Position numbers and translations under genes: made by a program. A model generated the notes under the pieces. It saw only the letters and a list, made by a program, of their open reading frames with translations, searched no databases and was not told the DNA's origin. Of a stretch of 10,928 nucleotides of DNA, positions 1 to 7,089 are shown piece after piece. Source of the stretch: Ophiocordyceps camponoti-saundersi (nom. inval.) (taxonomy: Eukaryota; Ascomycota; Sordariomycetes; Hypocreales; Ophiocordycipitaceae); contig PDHQ01000698.1 in assembly GCA_003339415.1 (NCBI GenBank), positions 1 to 10,928 of the forward strand, read 5' to 3'. The stretch's first letter is position 1, and each line of letters starts with the position of its first letter.

Positions 1-2
1 GA

Positions 3-458
3 GCTAATCAATATTCTTTACTAAATTATATTATAACTAATAAGATAGTACATTGAGAAAATGTAATATTTAAACCTACTACTTTAAATTATTCAGTAGA
101 ATCTTTATTAAATTTATCTTTTTTTACGGATTGAATAGTAGGATTTACTATGGCTGAAGGTTCATTTGGTATAAAATGCAATGAATCTGCATTTTTTAGT
201 ATAAAACAAAAAGGGTTTTATAATTATAATGTAATTAAAGCAATGTGTTTTTTAATAGCTGAAAGAGAAGCAAAACCTATAAAAGCAGATAAAGCTGATT
301 GTTATCAATTAACATTATCTTCAAAGATAGATATAGAGAAAGTAGTAAAGTTTTATTATAATAGACTATACGGTCATAAATTACTACAATTTAATAAATG
401 GTTGGAAGCTTTAAAAACAAGTAAACGCTATAAAAATATTATATTTCCTAGTATTTAG
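3..458 (+). CDS. LAGLIDADG homing endonuclease, C-terminal part (cob intron 1)
   Basis: This is the C-terminal half of an intron-encoded LAGLIDADG DNA endonuclease, the type that cuts the intron-less cob allele and drives intron homing; some family members also assist splicing. With UGA as Trp the frame is open from the first bases of the window, so the protein starts upstream. It passes through two UGA codons (54-56 and 132-134) and stops at TAG 456-458. The second LAGLIDADG-type motif reads W-I-V-G-F-T-M-A-E-G-S-F at 132-167, with the acidic E in the expected place. The tail K-x-S-K-R-Y-K-N-I matches the C-termini of the endonucleases in the next two cob introns. An in-frame ATG at 150 lies inside the motif and is not a real start. 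The first motif is not in the window, so catalytic competence cannot be judged. Confidence 0.88.
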
Positions 459-809
459 GGGGATTAATCCCATCGCTTCACCCACCCACCCTATATAAGT
501 AATGTTAAGGGCTATGCAGCAGCAAAGTAAAGGCAGCGATTTATACTTGATTTTCTATATTGCCCCAAATGTATAACTAATAATAAAAATATATTTAATT
601 AAGCATGGCTATTTCCACAAGAAATAGCCTAACCAGCCCGCTGGGCAGGTTGCTGCATCCACGCACGCTTTGCAGCACGGATAAAAATGCGCAGCGCACA
701 AAATTTTTCGCATAAAAATAGATAAAAATAAAATAAAAAAAAAATAATAAATAGCTTAACTTAAATATAAATCTATTAGTTATACATAGTTGCAGAGTAA
801 GTTTTCGGA

Positions 810-840
810 GTTTTATTTAAATATAAAATTTAAATAAAAC
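810..840 (+). repeat. AT-rich perfect inverted repeat
   Basis: Two 13-base arms, GTTTTATTTAAAT (810-822) and its exact reverse complement (828-840), flank a 5-base loop. It lies in intron 1 of cob between the endonuclease ORF and the ribozyme core, probably in a peripheral loop. Confidence 0.8.
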
Positions 841-886
841 GTATTTTTTGTTTTAAGATTCAATAAAAACAAAAAAATGCGCGCAA

Positions 887-941
887 ATTTTTCCAGCATA
901 TTTTCCTGCTATGCATAGCAGGGAAAATATGCTGGAAAAAT
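887..941 (+). repeat. 55-bp near-perfect palindrome in cob intron 1
   Basis: The left arm (887-913) and right arm (914-941) are reverse complements over 27 bases, with a single extra G in the right arm. The centre is ATG|CAT with essentially no loop, so it can extrude as a long hairpin. The arms contain the sequence CCAGCATATTTTCC and its complement. It lies in the peripheral part of intron 1, upstream of the core. Confidence 0.9.
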
Positions 942-1386
942 ACCGCACAAAAACGTATTTTTATTTATAAATAAAAATGCTAAATATACTTTGTAGCAAC
1001 ATTGGTGTAAACGGTCAATATTTTTGTTTAGAATAAAGACCGTCGGTATATAAAATTATCGCTACAGACTGGTTCACCGATGGGTGGCTTACTTAATTGC
1101 TGCTTAATGTACAGTCGAAATCTTTATGTTTTTAATAGGAGGAGAGCTGCTAGGATTAATCCCTATATGGATGGGGAGGCATACTTTGATATAACTTTCA
1201 CCCTACTGCAACTACTCATATTAAACATAAAACACAAGGCACTATTGTATATTTAATTATAGTTTATAATTAATTATAGTGTACATGGTTTACTTGTTTT
1301 AAACACGGCTCCGGCTATCAGCCTCTAAGGCTATGTAGCACAGTAAGCCGAGATTTTTAATCTATAATAGGTAAATTTAAGATTTG

Positions 1387-1447
1387 GCGACCGTTATTAC
1401 CAATCTAATCAGTGCTATCCCTTGAATAGGGCAAGACGTTGTTGAGT
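1387..1447 (+). CDS. cob: cytochrome b, internal exon (61 nt)
   Basis: Cytochrome b is the diheme membrane subunit of respiratory complex III in the inner mitochondrial membrane. This exon encodes A-T-V-I-T-N-L-I-S-A-I-P-W-I-G-Q-D-V-V-E, equivalent to yeast residues 144-163, plus the first base of codon 164 (T1447). The segment around W-G-A-T-V-I-T-N is one of the most conserved in the protein and lies near the quinol-oxidation side. The W in A-I-P-W is encoded by TGA (1426-1428), which requires genetic code 4. The boundaries come from protein continuity: the exon starts after the intron-terminal G1386 and ends at T1447, so that T + TC (3168-3169) gives Phe before I-W-G-G-F. Upstream cob exons are outside the window. 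Confidence 0.93.
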
Positions 1448-2343
1448 CAAAAACAATTACAGATAAATCCGGTATTTTTATCTTTGTTTTATTATCTATA
1501 TTACCAACTATAGGTGAAATACATGATAATGCTTTGAAGAAATTTAATAAAATAATGAATAAACAAGATTATATATCTATTCCGTCATCTTTTTTAGGGT
1601 TTTTATCAGGATTAATAGATGGGGATGGATACATTCAAATCACTAAAACGACTAAAGGATTTATAACCATAAAATTAACTATATCACTGCATTTAGATGA
1701 TATTTCTACATTAGAATATATTTATTCTGTATTGAAATTGGGAAAAATAACTATATATAAAGATCTAAAAAGTCCGACTTGTAGATTAGTTATAAATAGA
1801 ACAGAACTACAAGAAATTTTATTTCCTTTACTTATACATAATAAGATATTTTTCTTAACTGAAACTAGAATTAATCAATTTAATTTAGCTGTGTTTATAT
1901 TAAAGAACAATATTAAAAAGTTTGAAGAAATACCACCCGCGACTATTAGTCCCATCGATAATGTATTTAAATTGCCAGAAAATCCTTTTGACTATACATC
2001 ATTATCTTTTTTCAAAAATTGAATTGTAGGATTTACATCCGCAGAAGGTTCATTTTTTATTAAAAGTAATAATGACGGTTGTTTTCAATTAAAACAAAGA
2101 ATGCATACGAACTTATTTGAAGCATTTAAATTAATATTCAACACCGATAGAAAAATTAATAGTACTAATAATTATAACCAGTTTGGTGTAAGCTCTAGAT
2201 CTGATATACAAAAAGTTATAAACTTCTTTTCTTTCGGAGGACTACATCCTCTGACTGGTTTAAAATTCATTCAATATACTAAGTGATTAAATAATTTACA
2301 AAGTAGTAGACGTTACAACAAACTACAATACCCTTATCTATAA
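1448..2343 (+). CDS. LAGLIDADG homing endonuclease of cob intron 2
   Basis: This is a complete double-motif LAGLIDADG endonuclease, predicted to cleave intron-less cob at the insertion site and possibly to act as a maturase. The frame is continuous with the upstream cob exon (codons at 1387 + 3n, no stop), so it is probably made as an exon-ORF fusion and processed. The first ATG-like start inside the ORF is TTG 1534. UGA codons at 2020-2022 and 2284-2286 are read as Trp, and the true stop is TAA 2341-2343, giving about 298 residues from the splice site. After a hydrophobic leader (I-F-I-F-V-L-L-S-I-L-P), motif 1 reads F-L-S-G-L-I-D-G-D-G-Y-I (about 1600-1635) and motif 2 W-I-V-G-F-T-S-A-E-G-S-F (2020-2055). 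The acidic D and E are present in both, so it looks intact. Confidence 0.92.
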
Positions 2344-2414
2344 CCAGGGCTCCTTAAAATTAATATTAGTTTAATGACGAAGTCTCCATTATCCCCTGTA
2401 ACATAGCTACAAAA

Positions 2415-2650
2415 ATACGCCCGCTTCGCAGGGATAAGGGATTAGGGCGCTTCGCAGGGAGACTTCGTCGGATTAGGGCGCTTCGCTACCCAGAGGGTGT
2501 GGATAAGTCAAAGGGTCGCTAAAGCGACTATCCCTTCTTACCCCTAGGGTGACTTCTTATTCTTATCCTTGACTTCTTACCTCATAGGGATAAGGCTAGC
2601 CTAGCCGCCTTATCCTTATGGGGCAGGATATTAAGATGTGTAGACTTCGT
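2415..2650 (+). repeat. GC-cluster patch in cob intron 2
   Basis: This is an island of GC-rich, palindrome-rich DNA after the endonuclease stop. It contains three copies of GCTTCGC (2423-2429, 2449-2455, 2480-2486) and a 17-base direct repeat, GGATTAGGGCGCTTCGC, at 2439-2455 and 2470-2486. A hairpin has ATAAGGC (2590-2596) pairing with GCCTTAT (2607-2613), with a nested GGCTA/TAGCC stem. No coding potential was recognised. The composition contrasts sharply with the surrounding AT-rich intron. Confidence 0.75.
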
Positions 2651-2950
2651 CGTATGCGTATCACCAATTTATTTACTTTTTTAAAAGTAACTTTTTTCCG
2701 CTCCGCCCCTAAAATGCTCGCACAGTTTACGGTGTAAAAATACGCATAAATTAATAATATTAATTTTTACAGGCAAATGGGAAAAACTACAAAGACATTT
2801 AATAGTAACTACCTCAAAATATTAAATTATTTGTAGCGGATTTTAATTAGGTTTATTAATACTAAATTTATAAGTTTTAGCAACTATGTATGCCTACGGC
2901 TTGGCTTCACCGGGAATCGTAAGGCTTCGCGCTTCGCACCGCACGCAGGA

Positions 2951-3000
2951 TTATGGCTAGTGCTACGGAGTCGTGCTACGATACGAAGTAGCAGCCATAA
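2951..3000 (+). repeat. GC-rich hairpin inserted beside the ribozyme core
   Basis: The terminal arms TTATGGCT (2951-2958) and AGCCATAA (2993-3000) pair, with an inner GCTAC/GTAGC stem. Directly upstream are two tandem GCTTCGC motifs (2924-2937). The block lies just before the 5' P7 strand at 3028, so it probably occupies a peripheral loop. Confidence 0.7.
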
Positions 3001-3167
3001 AAAAAAAATCAATTAAAAACGTTCAACGACTAATAAGTGAGTTAAACCAACAATAAGCTTAACACGATAATCCCAAAGTTTAAGAGCGATCTTTAACTTA
3101 AGACATAGTCTAAATATATCCGAAAAGATATAAAATATATATTAAAAAAAATATTTAAAATATATCG

Positions 3168-3239
3168 TCATTTGGGGAGGTTTCAGCGTAAATAACGCTA
3201 CTTTAAACAGATTCTTCGCTCTACACTTTGTACTACCTT
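3168..3239 (+). CDS. cob: cytochrome b, internal exon (72 nt)
   Basis: This exon continues cob from the last two bases of codon 164 through [22 protein letters not shown], then L-P and the first base of the next Phe codon. His at 3224-3226 falls exactly at the position equivalent to yeast His183, an axial ligand of heme bL, in the conserved R-F-F-A-L-H context. The exon ends at T3239, which joins TT (4758-4759) to give Phe, followed by V-L-A-A. Both boundaries fit the group I rule (preceding intron ends in G3167; this exon ends in T). Reading on from the exon hits TAA at 3302-3304, so the next intron's ORF is not an exon fusion. Confidence 0.93.
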
Positions 3240-3441
3240 TAAAAAAAACTAGAGGTATTAAAATTTATCTTATTGCTTGGAAACCTTTATTATTATTATT
3301 ATAATTATATTGAAAATAAGCAGCAAAGTATGATGAACTATTTTATTTATATAATATTCTAGTTAAAAATCATATGTGTTCAACGACTAAACGAAACGGT
3401 AAAATAAAATATTAATTGTATTTTATATGATATAGTCTAAA

Positions 3442-3513
3442 CATTACTGCGAAGTAATGATTATATACAGTATGTAAAATCATTACTGCGAAGTAATGAT
3501 TATATACAGTATG
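3442..3513 (+). repeat. 39-bp-period tandem duplication of the P9-like hairpin
   Basis: A 33-base unit at 3442-3474 recurs without change at 3481-3513, separated by TAAAAT. Each unit begins with the stem-loop CATTACT-GCGA-AGTAATG (GNRA-type tetraloop) followed by ATTATATACAGTATG. The first copy follows the 3' strand of P7 directly and is likely the intron's P9 hairpin; the second lies just before the endonuclease ORF. Confidence 0.9.
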
Positions 3514-4420
3514 AAAAAATATTAATCTAATTGTATTTAGTATAATTTTTCTTATACTAGTAGCAGCAAAATGTAATACGTTAAATTCTAAAACTTATGA
3601 TTATTGAATAAATAAAATAGAATTAACTAAAACAGCTGTAACTAGTAAAAAAGAAATAATACATCCTAACGTGGATGTAAGCTTTTTAAGCTTTTTAGTG
3701 GGAGTAATAGACGGTGATGGTTATATTCAAGGTAGAAAAAAATCTAATGGATATCTAGAATTTAACCTAGTTATTACTTTTAATAATAGAGATCTCGCTA
3801 CTTTTGAATATATTTTAAGTAAATTACATTTCGGAATTATAGCTAATGTAAGTCCTACTTTAAGTAAGTTGGTAATTTATAATTTCGAATTAAAATATAT
3901 ATTGGTACCGTTATTACTTAAACATGGATTATTCTTTTTAACTGAAAATAGAATCAATCAGTATAATTTGTTATTATATACTTTAGACAATAATGTAAAA
4001 AAATGAGAGTTATTGCCAAATGTAATTCCAAATTATAGCCCTATAATTCTTGACAATCCTATGAATATTTTACATAATATTTGATACCTAAAAGATTGAT
4101 TAGTAGGATTTGTAGTGGCTGAGGGTTCTTTTTTTGTTAAAGCGAATAAAGAAATTTCATTTAGTATAAGTCAAAAAGGGAATAAAACATTAATGGGGGC
4201 TATTCATCTATTTTTTAAACCTAGTAGAACTATTTGCTATTTAAAGGATAAAAATGTATCTCTTGTTCGTGTGTCATCAGTAAAAGATGTACAAAAAATT
4301 ATTAATTTTTTCTCTTTTGAAAATAATTATCCCTTAATCGGCTTTAAAAAAGATAGTTATGAAATTTGATTAAAAGCTTTAAAAGAATCAAGTAGATATA
4401 AAAATCTAAAACTACCTTAG
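3497..4420 (+). CDS. LAGLIDADG homing endonuclease of cob intron 3 (start uncertain)
   Basis: This is a double-motif LAGLIDADG endonuclease, related to the one in cob intron 2 and presumed to drive homing of its intron. With UGA as Trp the frame is open from 3497 (just after an in-frame TAA at 3494-3496) to TAG 4418-4420, through UGA at 4004, 4097 and 4367, among others. Motif 1 reads F-L-V-G-V-I-D-G-D-G-Y (3692-3724) and motif 2 W-L-V-G-F-V-V-A-E-G-S-F (4097-4132), with both acidic residues present. Upstream of motif 1 is a hydrophobic leader (I-V-F-S-I-I-F-L-I-L-V-A-A). There is no in-frame ATG before motif 1; candidate starts are ATA 3542, ATA 3554 or GTG 3671. The coordinate given is the limit of the open frame, not a proven start. 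The catalytic domain looks intact. Confidence 0.85.
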
Positions 4421-4423
4421 GCC

Positions 4424-4438
4424 GGGACTCAGAGTCCC
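4424..4438 (+). repeat. GGGACT...AGTCCC palindrome after the endonuclease stop
   Basis: GGGACTC-A-GAGTCCC is a perfect 7-bp inverted repeat four bases after the stop codon of the intron 3 endonuclease. It belongs to a dispersed palindrome family also present at 5604, 6716 and 8363. Confidence 0.8.
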
Positions 4439-4757
4439 CTAACTTGCTGCTTTATTTTATACCTTGAGTATACATAATATAGCAAGCTATCCGAATATTT
4501 GGATATTCTGATAAGGCTACAGGTGTATACCTGCAAGCTAAAGTAAAAAAAGTAAGAACCCTATACTAGACAAATATAAAATTATTATATATTGACTGGG
4601 CTAGTTGTGGCTCAGCCTGTTAGCCCCAAACATTAATTTTTATATTGTGTTTATATGTGCATCTAATATTTAGATGAATAATTTTTTTTATATACTTCTA
4701 GTTATATTTAAATAATTAAATTAAAAATCTTTTAGGTTAATATAATTAATAAATTTG

Positions 4758-5362
4758 TTGTTTTAGCTGCATTAGTTTTAATGCATTTAATAGCATTACA
4801 CGAATCAGCTGGTTCGAGTAACCCATTAGGAGTGCCAGGTTATTATGATAGAATACCTTTTGCTCCCTACTACCTATTTAAAGATTTAATTACTATCTTT
4901 ATGTTTATTTTTGTATTAAGTATATTCGTGTTCTTTATGCCTAATTACTTAGGAGATTCCGAAAACTATGTTATGGCTAACCCAATGCAAACACCAGCAG
5001 CTATTGTACCTGAATGATATCTATTATCATTCTATGCAATATTAAGATCTATACCCAATAAACTATTAGGTGTTATAGCTATGTTTAGTTCATTACTAAT
5101 AATAGTGTTATTACCTAAAGCGGATCTAGGTTTAACAAAGGGTTTCCAATTTAGACCTCTAAGTAAAATTATGTTTTTTGTTTTTGTGGCTAATTTCCTT
5201 ATATTAATGCAACTAGGAGCTAAACATGTAGAAAGCCCGTTTATAGAATTAGGGCAAATTAGTACTGTTCTATATTTCTCTTACTTCTTAGTGATAGTTC
5301 CTGTTGTAGGTATAATAGAGAACACTTTAATATATTTATATCAAAACAATAATCTTAATTAA
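4758..5362 (+). CDS. cob: cytochrome b, last exon (C-terminal half)
   Basis: This exon encodes the last 200 codons of cytochrome b plus the end of a split Phe codon, ending at TAA 5360-5362. By codon count the protein is about 388 residues, normal for the family. His at 4784-4786 (V-L-M-H) aligns with yeast His197, an axial ligand of heme bH. The quinol-oxidation motif P-E-W-Y is at 5009-5020, with W encoded by TGA, which fixes genetic code 4. Other conserved blocks are [25 protein letters not shown] and G-A-K-H-V-E-S-P. The last transmembrane helices ([11 protein letters not shown]) are present. The start is placed after the intron-terminal G4757. The wording of the C-terminal half ([15 protein letters not shown]) resembles basidiomycete proteins from memory. 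Confidence 0.97.
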
Positions 5363-5449
5363 TAGGCAATAGCTATTCATAAGAGTATAGCTGCAGGAAA
5401 TATTATCCATCTTATCCATCCCACAGAAAAGCATATTGCCTCTCGCCCA

Positions 5450-5588
5450 CCTAATCCTAGGATTAGGCAAATTTTTAATTAAACATATGTCTAATCCCAG
5501 CTGATTTATCTATCGTAGATAGAAAAATATGCTGGGATAAGGGACTATTAGGAATTGTTATTCTATATAGACATATATAGAATAACAA
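5450..5588 (+). repeat. Cluster of three inverted repeats downstream of cob
   Basis: CCTAATCCTAGGATTAGG at 5450-5467 is a perfect 18-bp palindrome. At 5495-5537, TCCCAGC pairs with GCTGGGA around an inner ATCTA-TCG-TAGAT hairpin. At 5555-5588, TTGTTATTCTATAT pairs with its exact complement across a 6-base loop. They may act in 3'-end processing or stability of the cob transcript, but the sequence alone does not show this. Confidence 0.75.
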
Positions 5589-5618
5589 GGCGGCTTCGCC
5601 GCCGGGACTCTTAGTCCC
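5589..5618 (+). repeat. Double-hairpin element, copy A
   Basis: Two perfect hairpins abut with no spacer: GGCGGC-TTC-GCCGCC (5589-5603) and GGGACT-CTT-AGTCCC (5604-5618). The same two-hairpin order recurs at 6703-6731. The design resembles the double-hairpin elements reported from some fungal mitochondrial genomes. Confidence 0.8.
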
Positions 5619-5704
5619 TCCTAGTTGAAATAAAAATAGGGGAACAATATATTCCTACGAAGTCCCCGGCTACTTCGTTGTGAAAGGGGAGAGGGTGAAG
5701 CCCA

Positions 5705-5729
5705 CAGCTGCTCTGTATAAGAGCAGCTG
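5705..5729 (+). repeat. CAGCTG-rich hairpin
   Basis: CAGCTGCTCT pairs with AGAGCAGCTG across a GTATA loop (10-bp stem). The surrounding 5700-5800 region repeats GAGCAGCTGCTC-like words many times and can form several alternative stems. Similar words recur at 6060-6105, 6845-6893 and 8470-8530. Confidence 0.7.
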
Positions 5730-5822
5730 CTCTCGAGTAGTAGTAGAGCAGCTGCTGCGACAGCTGCAGCTGCGCAGCAGTAAGCAGCAGGAGGGCTCTC
5801 TAGAAGAGAATAGAGTTCTAGA

Positions 5823-5843
5823 TAATTTACTAAAAGATTATGC
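5823..5843 (+). repeat. Partial duplication of the trnC 5' end
   Basis: These 21 bases are identical to 6110-6130, which cover the trnC leader, its 5' acceptor strand and the first two bases after it. The copies diverge immediately on both sides, so this is a tRNA-gene fragment rather than a second functional tRNA. Confidence 0.85.
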
Positions 5844-5889
5844 AGCATTGTAAATGAAATGCATATGCAGCATTGTAAATAAAATGCAT
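5840..5889 (+). repeat. 25-bp direct tandem repeat, two copies
   Basis: Unit 5840-5864 and unit 5865-5889 differ at one base (G or A within TAAATRAAATGCAT). The first unit overlaps the last bases of the trnC fragment, suggesting local slippage or duplication at this point. Confidence 0.88.
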
Positions 5890-5929
5890 ATGTAGAAGCA
5901 GGACTTTTTAACTTTAGATATCTTAATAA

Positions 5930-5941
5930 GGGGGGGGGGGG
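5930..5941 (+). repeat. Run of twelve G
   Basis: An uninterrupted G12 tract lies in AT-rich flanks (AATAAG...TTAATACC). The length may be inexact because of sequencing or assembly error. Confidence 0.85.
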
Positions 5942-6121
5942 TTAATACCTACGCTCTAGCTCTAGGAATTTCTTATAGAAATTCGGGTGGTCGAAGACCT
6001 CCCCTCTAGCTCTACTAAAGTAACTTTATATATATTTAAAATATATAAAAAGTAAGTCCTGCAGCTTGTCAGCTCTCTATTAGAGTAGAGTAGAGCAGCT
6101 TGCTCAAGGTAATTTACTAAA

Positions 6122-6193
6122 AGATTATGCTGTAAAAGGATTTACACTTTGATTGCAAATCATTAGTATGAGGTTCAATTCCTCCATAATCTT
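6122..6193 (+). tRNA. trnC: tRNA-Cys (anticodon GCA)
   Basis: A cloverleaf can be drawn by eye. The acceptor stem AGATTAT (6122-6128) pairs with ATAATCT (6186-6192), with T6193 as discriminator. The D stem TGTA/TACA (6131-6134, 6143-6146) has an 8-base loop. The anticodon loop TTGCAAA (6153-6159) carries GCA at 6155-6157. The T arm is TGAGG-TTCAATT-CCTCC (6169-6185). CCA is not encoded. The anticodon stem is weak: three pairs next to the loop, then two T-T mismatches; the outer T-stem pair is T-C. The GCA anticodon identifies cysteine. It is the only RNA gene found between cob and cox1. A fragment of its 5' end is duplicated at 5823-5843. Confidence 0.88.
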
Positions 6194-6702
6194 GAAATAG
6201 GGTTTAATGTGTTAATATTAAATCCCTAAGTACTTTACTATGTATGCATATATTTTATTTAAATTTTAGAGAGCGAGAGCGACAGGGAGACGGCGGCACA
6301 TTTTTATGGCGGGTGGACTCAGATGAGTCCCACGCTAGCTAGCGGTATACCGCGCAGGAATTTATTTCCGGTATACCTCGAAGCAGCCCAGCCATAAAAA
6401 TAGCCGCCAGGGTACATAGCGTTCGTCCAAAACCGCCAGCTCTAGTTTTTATTATTATAAAAACGTAATTTTAGGCGTTATTTTCTTTTCCTATTAGCCC
6501 TGGAAATTTACCTTACATAAATAAAATTAGAGTACTTCTCTCCGCTCTATAGAAGTAGCTATAAAAAATTCGGCTTTGGTTTTCCCTGTATATCATATCA
6601 TATTATATCATATTTGCTTATTTTTCTAGCGGGGCGCTTCGGCAGGGATGGCACGGTACAATGTTGTTCAGCCATTTCGGCATAAAAAATTTATAGCTTG
6701 GA

Positions 6703-6731
6703 CGGCTTCGCCGAGGGGACTATTAGTCCCC
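6703..6731 (+). repeat. Double-hairpin element, copy B
   Basis: CGGC-TTC-GCCG (6703-6713) is followed after one A by GGGGACT-ATT-AGTCCCC (6715-6731). The architecture is the same as at 5589-5618, with different outer stem bases, so stem pairing is kept while sequence varies. Confidence 0.8.
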
Positions 6732-6819
6732 CCCCAAAATAGCCGAGTCCAAAAAATAGCCAGCCTAGGGTGGTCCCGCTAGAAAAATTATAAGTCGCAA
6801 AATATGCGGTAAAATACCT

Positions 6820-6844
6820 CTACTACTACCCAGAGTAGTAGTAG
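6820..6844 (+). repeat. CTA/TAG trinucleotide hairpin
   Basis: CTACTACTAC (6820-6829) pairs perfectly with GTAGTAGTAG (6835-6844) across a 5-base loop. It is followed by AGAGCAGC-type words to 6893. Confidence 0.8.
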
Positions 6845-7089
6845 AGCTGCTCTCAGCTTTCTAGAGAGAGCAGCAGGCTGCTCTACAAAATAGGGATATA
6901 ATTCACCCTAGAGCTGGGCCGGGGGAAATATTATGAATTTTAATAGATCTATAAAAAATTCGTTTTTTTTTTTCCGCAACTCGGCGTATTTTGGAATAAT
7001 GTTCCAAAAATGTGCCGAGCTAGAGCTGCTAAAAAATATTAATTCATTAGTATTTAGAAATATTATTAAATTGCCGCAATTTTACAAGT

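Larger units (their letters stand above)
1..1386 (+). ncRNA. cob intron 1 (group I ribozyme, 5' end outside window)
   Basis: This is a self-splicing group I intron interrupting cytochrome b between the codons equivalent to yeast Gly143 and Ala144 (phase 0). The 3' end is set at G1386, because the next bases read A-T-V-I-T-N-L of cob and group I introns end in G. The catalytic core lies at about 991-1122: the P7 strands are GACTG (1067-1071) and CAGTC (1112-1116), preceded by a GACCGTCGG block at 1038-1046. The endonuclease ORF lies upstream of the core and ends at 458. Between ORF and core (459-990) there is AT-rich DNA with two strong hairpins and a GC-rich patch at about 630-720. Bases 1123-1386 hold the 3' peripheral part, with no gene. 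The 5' splice site is outside the window. The subclass was not determined. Confidence 0.88.
1448..3167 (+). ncRNA. cob intron 2 (group I ribozyme, about cob-490 site)
   Basis: This complete group I intron of 1720 bases is inserted after the first base of the codon equivalent to position 164 (phase 1, cob nucleotide 490 by codon count). The upstream exon ends in T1447 and the intron ends in G3167, as group I introns require. The 5' half carries an endonuclease ORF fused in frame to the upstream exon. Bases 2344-2700 are a GC-cluster patch. Core elements follow: the P7 strands are GACTA (3028-3032, within GTTCAACGACTAA) and TAGTC (3106-3110, within AAGACATAGTC). A further GC-rich hairpin block (about 2890-3000) is inserted just upstream of the 5' P7 strand, presumably in a peripheral loop. 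The subclass was not resolved. Confidence 0.9.
3240..4757 (+). ncRNA. cob intron 3 (group I ribozyme with 3'-located ORF)
   Basis: This complete group I intron of 1518 bases sits in the Phe codon after L-P (phase 1, about cob nucleotide 562 by codon count). The whole recognisable core lies at the 5' end: a P-like element ATTGCTTGGAAACC (3272-3285), a Q-like AAGCAGCAAAG (about 3328) and P7 strands GACTA (3385-3389) and TAGTC (3433-3437). A P9-like hairpin, CATTACT-GCGA-AGTAATG, follows directly. The endonuclease ORF therefore lies 3' of the core, unlike in the two upstream introns. Bases 4421-4757 hold a GC palindrome and AT-rich sequence; I found no second core there. The intron ends at G4757, restoring [10 protein letters not shown]. 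Confidence 0.87.
5363..6121 (+). other. cob-trnC intergenic spacer rich in hairpins
   Basis: No gene was recognised on either strand; short open frames here run through repeats and have no family features. The spacer holds a series of inverted repeats (5450-5467, 5495-5537, 5555-5588), a double-hairpin unit (5589-5618) and a CAGCTG-rich hairpin block (about 5700-5800). It also holds a fragment of the trnC 5' region (5823-5843), a 25-bp tandem duplication (5840-5889) and a run of 12 G (5930-5941). Confidence 0.75.

Noticed and set aside
1534..2022. Short separate ORFs within each endonuclease
   Set aside because: They appear split only under the standard code; UGA as Trp joins them into single proteins.
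3535..3590. Duplicated cob mini-exon inside intron 3 (F-L-I-L-V-A-A resembling F-V-L-A-A)
   Set aside because: The true downstream exon already holds the whole segment, no G-ending intron boundary precedes it, and a similar hydrophobic leader occurs in the intron 2 endonuclease.
4421..4757. Second ribozyme core in cob intron 3
   Set aside because: No pair of P7 strands of the GACTA/TAGTC or GACTG/CAGTC type was found; the only core is at 3270-3440.
5621..5848. 75-codon open frame on the - strand
   Set aside because: It is made by CAGCTG-type repeats (Ala/Leu runs); no domain.
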